Origin: an uncultured delta proteobacterium
Lineage (GTDB): Bacteria; Myxococcota_A; Polyangia; Polyangiales; Polyangiaceae
Direction: 5' to 3'
DNA: 64,000 nucleotides
NCBI GenBank assembly: GCA_903892415.1
Contig: CAITIQ010000587.1
Coordinates: 1-64,000 of the forward strand
Shown here: positions 58,626 through 64,000 of the stretch, one piece after another
How the letters are laid out: every line of letters begins with the position of its first letter
Numbering within the stretch: position 1 is the first letter of the stretch
Position numbers and translations under genes: made by a program
The notes under the pieces: model-generated
Databases searched by the model: none
What the model was told of the DNA's origin: nothing
The model's input: the letters and a program-made list of their open reading frames with translations, nothing else

Positions 58626-59057
58626 TTACTTCGGGTCGTCGGTGACGCAGTAGCCGCGGGGGCGGCCCATGAAGTTGGCGCAGATGCCGAGGGCGCAGTC
58701 TGTGTCGGCTTTGCACGGCTGGACGTAGCAACCTTGTTCGGCGCAGGGGAACATGCCGCAGTGCTCGCGGTCGCGCAGGCGCTGGGCAACGGGGGTGCAA
58801 CTGCAGCCGGACCAGGGTGTCCAGTCGCCGGTGGCGGCGCTGCTGCGCTCGTCGAAGGTGGAGCAGCTGCGGGCGCCACGCGCTTGTTGCGGGCTCGAGG
58901 CGAGGGGAGCTGCGGTGGTCGGGGGCTGGGCGGGGAGGCCAGGTTGCGTAGGGCCGCTTAGGGGCTGGGCGGCGCTGGGCTGTTGCCGCTCGCCGGCGCC
59001 GCAGCCAAGGGGGAGGAGGAGGAAGGCCCAGCGTGCTCGCGGGAGGTTGAAACGCAC
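58626..59057 (-). CDS. Small Cys-rich lipoprotein, 143 aa
   Basis: The signal peptide ends LLPLGC (Cys19), followed by a Pro/Gln/Ser-rich linker. The C-terminal ~80 residues contain ten Cys in a compact arrangement ('WSGCSCTPVAQ', 'EHCGMFPCAEQGCYVQPCKADTDC', 'LGICANFMGRPRGYCV'), implying several disulfides. The spacing C-x-x-D-x-D-C is common in myxobacterial surface proteins. No family is recognised. The start is GTG. A small membrane protein gene follows upstream on the same strand with 19 bases between. Confidence 0.75.
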   Translation of the reverse strand: MRFNLPRARWAFLLLPLGCGAGERQQPSAAQPLSGPTQPGLPAQPPTTAAPLASSPQQARGARSCSTFDERSSAATGDWTPWSGCSCTPVAQRLRDREHCGMFPCAEQGCYVQPCKADTDCALGICANFMGRPRGYCVTDDPK

Positions 59058-59076
59058 GGCGGCACGCTAGCAGGGC

Positions 59077-59364
59077 TCAGGGTGGGGCGCCGAGGTCGCG
59101 TGAGCTCTTACGAGCGGCGACCGGTTTCTTGGTCGGACGCGCGAGTTCGTCGTCGAGTTCGCGGAAGGCGCGCTCGAGGCGGGCCTCTTCTTCGGCGCTG
59201 CGGGCGCGCTGCCCGAGCTTGCGTAGGGCTAGGCCGAGGCCGGCGCTGAGCAGCACGAAGCTCACCAGCGCGCCGATGCGTCCGACCTGCATGCGTTGCG
59301 AGAAGGTGGTGTCGTCGGCGGCGGGTGCGGCGAGCAGCAGGGCGGCGAGGAGGAGCGCCTTCAT
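59077..59364 (-). CDS. Small membrane protein, 95 aa
   Basis: A cleavable or anchoring N-terminal hydrophobic stretch ('ALLLAALLLAAPAA') is followed by a second helix ('IGALVSFVLLSAGLGLAL') and a charged C-terminus with a possible short coiled coil ('RSAEEEARLERAFRELDDELA') and a basic end. It overlaps the upstream membrane gene by four bases (ATGA), so the two are probably co-translated and may form a complex. No known family. Confidence 0.7.
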   Translation of the reverse strand: MKALLLAALLLAAPAADDTTFSQRMQVGRIGALVSFVLLSAGLGLALRKLGQRARSAEEEARLERAFRELDDELARPTKKPVAARKSSRDLGAPP

Positions 59365-60002
59365 GGTGCTTCGGCGCTGCTGGTTTTGACCAGACCGTCG
59401 ACGCCTTCACGGAACATGGTGGGGTCCGGCAGGATGGGGGAGGCCAGCGCGATCAGTTGCAACATGGCGGCTCCTTGCAAGACCACCATCAGCGAGGGCA
59501 CGGCGATGCGTACGGTTGGGTTGTGATTGCCCGGCGCTTTGAGCGCGAGCCGGACGAACACCAGCACGCCGACGGCCAGCGAGGCGATGGCGGTGGCATC
59601 GGCCAGCAGCGGGCCGGCGAAGCGGCTGGAGTGGTAGTAGAGCGCGACGATCGGGACCAGCGTTCCGAGCAGCAGCGCGCCGGCGAGGAGGCCGCGGGCG
59701 TGGGCGAGCACGAGGTCGGTGACGCTGGTCTCTTCGCCGAGCAGCTTCCAGGCGACCACGCCCAGCGGGGCCGCGGTCAACGCCGAGAGCAGCAAGACCA
59801 GCGGGACCTTGACCAGGTTGCCCACCGCGAGCGCGGGCACGCAACTACCGGCGGCCGCGCCCCACAGCGCCGAGAAGCCGAGCGCCGCCAACGTGGCGAA
59901 GGTCGCCAGCTGTAGCTTGGCCGGTTTGGTCAGCCGGCTGAAGTCCGAGCGCGGCCGAATCAGATCGAAGAGCGTCGAGGCGGAGAGCGTGCTGTTCTGC
60001 AT
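59361..60002 (-). CDS. Multi-pass membrane protein, 213 aa
   Basis: About six hydrophobic segments ('LATFATLAALGFSALWGAAAG', 'VPLVLLLSALTAAPLGVVAW', 'GLLAGALLLGTLVPIVALYY', 'AIASLAVGVLVFVRLAL', 'VLQGAAMLQLIALA'). It begins 'MQNSTLSASTLFDLIRPRSDF'. The ATG at 60002 is chosen; the longer frame runs into the palindromic repeats. The layout recalls Yip1-like or other small integral membrane proteins, but no family motif is certain. It is translationally coupled to the 95-residue membrane protein downstream. Confidence 0.75.
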   Translation of the reverse strand: MQNSTLSASTLFDLIRPRSDFSRLTKPAKLQLATFATLAALGFSALWGAAAGSCVPALAVGNLVKVPLVLLLSALTAAPLGVVAWKLLGEETSVTDLVLAHARGLLAGALLLGTLVPIVALYYHSSRFAGPLLADATAIASLAVGVLVFVRLALKAPGNHNPTVRIAVPSLMVVLQGAAMLQLIALASPILPDPTMFREGVDGLVKTSSAEAP

Positions 60003-60141
60003 GCAAACAGCTTGGTGCGGGCTGTTCAACGAGGGGCCAACCGGGCTTGAAAGGTTGGCGTAAAGGGTGTGAAAACGGTGTGAAAGGTGGACGGAGTCCA
60101 GGCAGTGGACGGAGTTCAGGGAGGACGACGGAGAGCGGAGG

Positions 60142-60187
60142 GCGACATTGAGGCGGGGGGATGGTTTATCGCGCGCCCCAATGTCGC
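60142..60187. repeat. Palindromic element, copy 1 (46 bp)
   Basis: Starts GCGACATTG and ends CAATGTCGC, with the middle GGCGGGGGGATGGTTTATCG. The ends form an inverted repeat. It differs from copy 2 by a single inserted A after GCGACATTG. Confidence 0.9.
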
Positions 60188-60299
60188 AGCCTCCGTGCGA
60201 TATGCAGGCGCGGGGCACGAACTTGCCTCGATTCTTCGAGGAATCGCACGCGGGCCGCAGCCCTCGTGCCGCGGGCACCCGTCGGGAAGGCTGATCGGC

Positions 60300-60344
60300 G
60301 CGACATTGGGCGGGGGGATGGTTTATCGCGCGCCCCAATGTCGC
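60300..60344. repeat. Palindromic element, copy 2 (45 bp)
   Basis: Same orientation as copy 1, with 112 bp between them. The arms GCGACATTGGG and CCCAATGTCGC pair over 11 bp, enclosing a G-rich loop (CGGGGGGATGGTTTATCG). The DNA between the copies is not repeated. Confidence 0.9.
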
Positions 60345-60481
60345 ACCGCGCAGGTGTGGCGGGCCGTGCGGGCAAACTGCAGCGCTCGGATGTCGTCCGC
60401 TGCTCCATCCTTCTGTGGCGTTTGCTTGCCGAAGCTACGGAGAGCCAAAGGCACAGCGTGAACCGGGTGGAGGCAGGTCGC

Positions 60482-62056
60482 TTACTTCGTCCCAGGGGGT
60501 TGTTGCAGGGCGATGAAGATGTGCTCGGTGCCGGCTGGGGGAGCATCAAGCATGGTGTCCGCGAGGGTGAAATTGGTCGAGTAGCGCCCAGCCCAAAGGA
60601 CGGCTTGCGCGGCTGTGGGAGGGTTCGCAGGGAGCAGGATTCCAGCGGTCGGGAAAACGCGCGGTGGCGTCAAATGGAAGCGGACGTTACCGAGGCTGGT
60701 ATCGCGCACGCTCCACAGGCCGCAGAGCGCCATTTGAGCGTCGCAGCTGGAATTGAAGTCCCCCAAGACGGTTGCGCCGGCTTGGTCCACCTCCGCCATC
60801 ACGAGCACTTGCCCGGCCGCTGCGGACATGGCGGTGATGTGGGTTTTGGTGCCGCCGGGCGGCGCGACGGTGATTGGGGTCGTGTCGTTTTCAGGGATGC
60901 CGGCGAAGGTGTCTTCAAAGCGAAGAAATGCGGCTGGTGGACCGGGTGGCACTGTGGTGCCGACCACCCCGCCAACCATCCCCTTGCTGGCTTCCGGTAT
61001 CGCCGGCAGGACCAGCTCTCGCTGTGGCCCGAGGTCCTTGACTGACCATACAGAGAAAGTCCCGTCGGCCAGCAGCAGTGCACGCGCCGACTTGTGCAGA
61101 GGCGGGCCGTTCATCACGCTGCTGTGTAGGGTGACGATCGCCTCGGTACCGCCAGGCCCGCCCGGCGGTCCGAGCGCGAGCCGGGGATTGCTGTACGCCT
61201 CGTCGGGGGTCGTCGGCTCGAGGTATCGCAGTTGCTCACAGCCTTCGGGCCCGTTCGGCGACCACAGAAGGATGCGCGACTTGCCCGCGGCGATGGGACA
61301 CTCCGCCCCCTGAACTATGCATTGGTAGGCGCCGTCAGCGGCAAGCGATGCCACTAAGGCCGTTTCGGTTCCGTTGGACACCAACCGACCCTGAAGGAGC
61401 GGCTTGCTGTCGCCCTTAGCGTCCTGCCTAAAGCACGAAAGCTGTTCCGCCTCCAGCTTCAAGTCCGGGGTGAGCGCGTGCACTTGCAGCAGCTCGGAAC
61501 GGGACATGGCGACGAGCAACGCCCCGTTGTTGGGACCGCGCGCTAGAGAGATTACCGGCTGCTCGCCCGCAGCCATGAATTGCAGGTCGAGCGGCTTTGC
61601 GAGCTGGCCTTGGGCGTTGAGGTGCAGCAGGAAGAAGCGCTGCGGGTCCACGGTGCAACCGCCGCTGGTGGTGAAGCCCGGGCCGGAGAAGGCGGCTGCG
61701 ACAACGCTGCCGTCCGGTCCGGGTGCGAGCGCTTGAATGCCCTGGATTGCGGCTTCGGTGAGCGAACCAAACTGGCCAACGTCCACTAACGGAAAGGCGC
61801 CCTCCATGGCCCCACAGGAGAACGCGCCACTCCCTCCCTCACCGCCATTCCCGCCGCCACCGCTCGCGTTGCCGCCACCGCCAGTCCCGGTGGCGCTGCT
61901 GCTGTGGACGGCGCCCCCGGCCTGCCCACCGTTCCCACCCTGCGAGCTTCCGCCCTGCGAGCCGTCCCCGTCGTAAAGCAGGATGCAACTCTGCGTGAGC
62001 AGGCTGCAGGCGGCGGCTTGGAGCAGGGATGCGTGACCGCGGTGAAGCAAGCTCAT
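60482..62056 (-). CDS. Gly-rich-linker lipoprotein, possible beta-propeller, 524 aa
   Basis: The signal peptide ends 'LLTQSC'. A linker rich in Gly, Ser and Asn follows (GGSSQGGNGGQAGG, GGGGNASGGGGNGG). The mature part of about 440 residues has repeated blade-like strands: 'IQALAPGPDGSVVAAAFSG', 'VISLARGPNNGALLVAMS', 'TALVASLAADGAYQCIVQG', 'RLALGPPGGPGGTEAIVTL'. These suggest a beta-propeller or 'delta-60-repeat'-like surface protein. Cys are sparse and paired. It resembles the protein at 27956-29185 in design. The histidine kinase gene ends 9 bases upstream of its start, so it may be co-transcribed with the two-component pair. Confidence 0.82.
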   Translation of the reverse strand: MSLLHRGHASLLQAAACSLLTQSCILLYDGDGSQGGSSQGGNGGQAGGAVHSSSATGTGGGGNASGGGGNGGEGGSGAFSCGAMEGAFPLVDVGQFGSLTEAAIQGIQALAPGPDGSVVAAAFSGPGFTTSGGCTVDPQRFFLLHLNAQGQLAKPLDLQFMAAGEQPVISLARGPNNGALLVAMSRSELLQVHALTPDLKLEAEQLSCFRQDAKGDSKPLLQGRLVSNGTETALVASLAADGAYQCIVQGAECPIAAGKSRILLWSPNGPEGCEQLRYLEPTTPDEAYSNPRLALGPPGGPGGTEAIVTLHSSVMNGPPLHKSARALLLADGTFSVWSVKDLGPQRELVLPAIPEASKGMVGGVVGTTVPPGPPAAFLRFEDTFAGIPENDTTPITVAPPGGTKTHITAMSAAAGQVLVMAEVDQAGATVLGDFNSSCDAQMALCGLWSVRDTSLGNVRFHLTPPRVFPTAGILLPANPPTAAQAVLWAGRYSTNFTLADTMLDAPPAGTEHIFIALQQPPGTK

Positions 62057-62065
62057 GGCGCGAGG

Positions 62066-63541
62066 CTACTCGCTTGCGGCGGGGGCCGACAGGGTGCGGT
62101 TGTCGCGGAGCGGCAAGCGCACGCTGAAGGTCGCGCCGCGGCCGGGCGGGCTTTGCACCTGGACCGAGCCGGCGTGGGCCTCGGCGATGGCCGTGACCAA
62201 GGCCAAGCCGTGGCCGGTGCCGCGCTCGCGTCCGCGGGTGAAGAAGCGCTCGAACACGCGCTCGAGATCGGCCTCGGCAATGCCCGGCCCGCTGTCTTCG
62301 ATGCTGAGCTGGGCGAAGCCTGCGCTGGCGTCGAGGTGAACCTCGACGCGCGCGGCTTCGCCCTCCCGTGGTTGCGCGAAGGCGAAGGCGTTCTCGAGCA
62401 GGTTGCGCACGACGGCATCGAGGCCGTGCGGTACCGCGGCCAGCTCGACGTTGGGCTCGAGCGTGAGCGCGAGCTTCACCTCCGGCTGCTTCTCGGCACA
62501 GCTCTCGGCGATGCGCTGGGTCAACGCGCTCAGGTCCACCCGTTCGCGTTGGTCGGCGACCAGGCCGGCTTCGGCGCGCGCGAGCTCGAGGAACTGCGTG
62601 ACCACCGCGTCGAGTTTGCCGCCGGCGTCGCGCAGCGCGCGGGCTAACCGCTGGGCGCGCGCTGCATCGAGCGGACCGTGCTCGAGCGTATCGGCGGCGG
62701 CGCGCACGGTGGAGAGCGGGCTCTTCAGCTCGTGCACCAGATCGGCTGTGAAGGTTTGGTTCTTACTCTGACGGTCTTGCAGCCGAGCGAGCAATTCATT
62801 GAAGGCCAACGCAAGATCCTGCACTTCGGCGTCGCCCACTTGATCGAGCCGCGCAACGGCTTGAGGATCTTGCGCCCGTGCGCGGGCCTGCGCGCCCAGC
62901 GCGCGGATCGGTTTGACGATGCCACGCCCCAAGAGCCAAGCCACCGCCACGGCGAAGGGCGCGAGCCCCAGCATCAGCCGCAACATTTGGTAGCGCAAAT
63001 CGTAGAGCGCCCGCACTGCGCGGCGTGAACTCTGCGCCGCGATCACCAGGCTGCCATCGGCGCGTTGCGCTGCCGCGTAGCAGATCAGCAGCTTGCCGCC
63101 TGGAGCGGTGCGGCACTCACTCCTGGCCGTGAGCGTGCTGGTCTGCGCAAATTCTTCTCGCTCTAGCAGCGGTCCAAAACTCGCATCCACCTCGCTCAAG
63201 GAAGGCGCGCCGTCCGGCCCGAAGAACAGCGTCCCGAGTTGATGCAGCGCATCGGTGCCGCGATCAAAATCGCTGTCGGCGAGGAGAGCGCCGTTTGGCG
63301 AAACCACGCGCAGCCAGACCTGATACTCGCGGGCGCGCTCGCTCGCTTGTGCTCGTAGCAAAGCGGTATCGGGCGGCGTGGCTTGAGCTTCCGCCAGCGC
63401 TGCCTCCTCGAGGTTCTCGCGCATATCGGAGACGAGCGTGCTCTCGCGCAGCCCGGCGCCGGCCACCACCACCAGCGGCGCAAACACCACCGCCAGCGCG
63501 ACCGCGATCACCCGCAGCCGCAAACTCAGTCGTCGCGCCAT
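62066..63541 (-). CDS. Sensor histidine kinase, 491 aa
   Basis: Two transmembrane helices (~10-30 and ~188-206) flank a periplasmic sensor of about 155 residues with two Cys (143 and 154). HAMP follows ('RGIVKPIRALGAQARA'). HisKA has phospho-accepting His270 ('DLVHELKSPLS'). The HATPase domain has the N box 'VVRNLLENAFAFA', G1 'SIEDSGPGIAE', F box 'FERFFTRGRERG' and G2 'GTGHGLALV'. Its start overlaps the upstream response regulator gene by 16 bases, so the two form a cognate pair. The periplasmic domain has no recognised family, and the stimulus is unknown. Confidence 0.95.
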   Translation of the reverse strand: MARRLSLRLRVIAVALAVVFAPLVVVAGAGLRESTLVSDMRENLEEAALAEAQATPPDTALLRAQASERAREYQVWLRVVSPNGALLADSDFDRGTDALHQLGTLFFGPDGAPSLSEVDASFGPLLEREEFAQTSTLTARSECRTAPGGKLLICYAAAQRADGSLVIAAQSSRRAVRALYDLRYQMLRLMLGLAPFAVAVAWLLGRGIVKPIRALGAQARARAQDPQAVARLDQVGDAEVQDLALAFNELLARLQDRQSKNQTFTADLVHELKSPLSTVRAAADTLEHGPLDAARAQRLARALRDAGGKLDAVVTQFLELARAEAGLVADQRERVDLSALTQRIAESCAEKQPEVKLALTLEPNVELAAVPHGLDAVVRNLLENAFAFAQPREGEAARVEVHLDASAGFAQLSIEDSGPGIAEADLERVFERFFTRGRERGTGHGLALVTAIAEAHAGSVQVQSPPGRGATFSVRLPLRDNRTLSAPAASE

Positions 63542-64000
63542 CGATAGCCGGCTCCGACCACGGTCTCGAGACGATCGAAGCGCTCGTCGATCGCCTCCAA
63601 CTTGCGACGCAGCCGGCCGACGTAGGTATCGACGATGCGCGCGGCGACCACCGAGTCATCGCCGCGGACGATCTCGAGCAGTCGGTCGCGTGAGAGCACG
63701 AAGCCGGGACGCTTGGCCAACGCCTCGAGCAAACGGAACTCGGTCAGCGTGACTTTGAGCGGCGTCTGCCGATAGCGAACCTCCAGCCGATCCGGAAGCA
63801 GCTCGAGCTCCCCGCGTTTGACCGCCTGCTCGACCTCACTCTGGCCGCGCCGTTGTTCCCGCCGCATCAGCACCTGCGCGCGCGCCAGCAGTACGCGGGT
63901 GCTGAACGGTTTGGAGAGGTAGTCGTCGGCCCCGAGCTCGAGCCCCAGCGCCTCATCGATTTCGTCGCCGCGTGAGGTGAGCAAGAGCAAAGGGACGAAG
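63526..64000 (-). CDS. OmpR-family response regulator, partial (N-terminus beyond the window)
   Basis: The frame is open to the right edge, reading 'FVPLLLLTSRGDEIDEALGLELGADDYLSKPFS', so the start and the phospho-acceptor Asp lie outside. The conserved Thr/Ser ('LTSRG') and Lys ('SKPF') of the receiver are seen. The winged-helix DNA-binding domain is complete: 'LTLTEFRLLEALAKRPG'-type recognition ('VTLTEFRLLEALAKRPGFVLS'), 'RDRLLEIV', 'VDTYVGRLRRKLE' and 'VVGAGYRW'. It precedes and overlaps its kinase partner by 16 bases. Confidence 0.95.
   Translation of the reverse strand, partial: FVPLLLLTSRGDEIDEALGLELGADDYLSKPFSTRVLLARAQVLMRREQRRGQSEVEQAVKRGELELLPDRLEVRYRQTPLKVTLTEFRLLEALAKRPGFVLSRDRLLEIVRGDDSVVAARIVDTYVGRLRRKLEAIDERFDRLETVVGAGYRWRDD

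Larger units (their letters stand above)
60003..60481. other. 479-bp intergenic region carrying two copies of a palindromic element
   Basis: The gap between a minus-strand membrane gene and a minus-strand lipoprotein gene holds no plausible gene. It contains two near-identical palindromic elements (60142-60187 and 60300-60344) and short direct repeats of GGACGGAGTYCAGG (about 60088-60120). Confidence 0.7.

Noticed and set aside
60142-60344. CRISPR-like array
   Set aside because: Only two units, each an internal palindrome, with a 112-bp spacer and no cas genes.

Overview
The window looks like chromosomal DNA of a large-genome, high-GC member of the Myxococcota, probably Polyangia. This is an inference from gene content: ten predicted lipoproteins, several with long Gly-rich linkers right after the lipobox; 'CGDG..Q.GEECDDGN' Cys-rich repeats (DUF4215 type); an FHA-linked Ser/Thr kinase; a TPR-ATPase of the AAA_16 type; and an NtrC-type regulator. 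Genes are dense, GTG/TTG starts are common, and stop/start overlaps of 1-4 bases are frequent. I saw no rRNA, tRNA, CRISPR array, insertion sequence or prophage.

Layout. 1-7.8 kb (minus): a hypothetical protein, a cytochrome P450, an outer-membrane protein, a calcium-motif lipoprotein and a 5'-nucleotidase-family lipoprotein. 7.9-9.5 kb (plus): a pol-beta nucleotidyltransferase and a membrane protein. 9.5-15.4 kb (minus): hpf-ptsN-hprK-rapZ-ptsH-ptsI-yceI, a regulatory PTS with no sugar permease, mostly joined by overlapping stops and starts. 15.7-19.6 kb: an AAA_16/TPR ATPase divergent from a membrane protein with an effector-associated-domain-like N-terminus and a duplicated Cys motif. 19.6-21.9 kb (plus): scoA-scoB-accD. 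21.9-23.8 kb (minus): yajQ-glmM. 23.9-29.2 kb (minus): surface lipoproteins and an unknown protein. 29.4-35.5 kb (plus): a kinase-FHA-degenerate GGDEF protein, a TonB/AgmX-like anchored protein, an Omp85/POTRA protein and an FAD oxidoreductase. 35.5-39.0 kb: an AmpG-like transporter, folC and a lipoprotein.

39.0-47.8 kb (plus): a SerA-like dehydrogenase whose catalytic Arg position is His, then a structured leader with an intrinsic terminator, then rimP-nusA-ylxR/L7Ae-infB-ylxP-rbfA. 47.9-51.7 kb (minus): a secreted Cys-rich tandem-repeat protein and an OmpA-family protein with a Gln-Pro-Gly repeat. 51.9-53.3 kb (plus): an NtrC-like regulator. 53.3-56.8 kb (minus): a histone-H1-like-tailed protein followed by a 21-bp repeat array that stays open in its frame past the stop, a fibronectin-type lipoprotein and an ABC ATPase. 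57.0-58.5 kb (plus): a Gly-rich lipoprotein translationally coupled to a collagen-like protein. 58.6-64 kb (minus): small lipoprotein and membrane genes, two copies of a 45-bp palindromic element, a lipoprotein, and an overlapping histidine kinase/response regulator pair cut by the window edge.

The strongest unexplained signals are: the in-frame 21-bp repeat tail after a TGA (53.33-53.59 kb); the EAD-like/twin-CX3C membrane protein next to a STAND-like ATPase; the kinase-FHA-GPLKF protein; the Arg-to-His SerA; the palindromic element pair; and the rimP leader.
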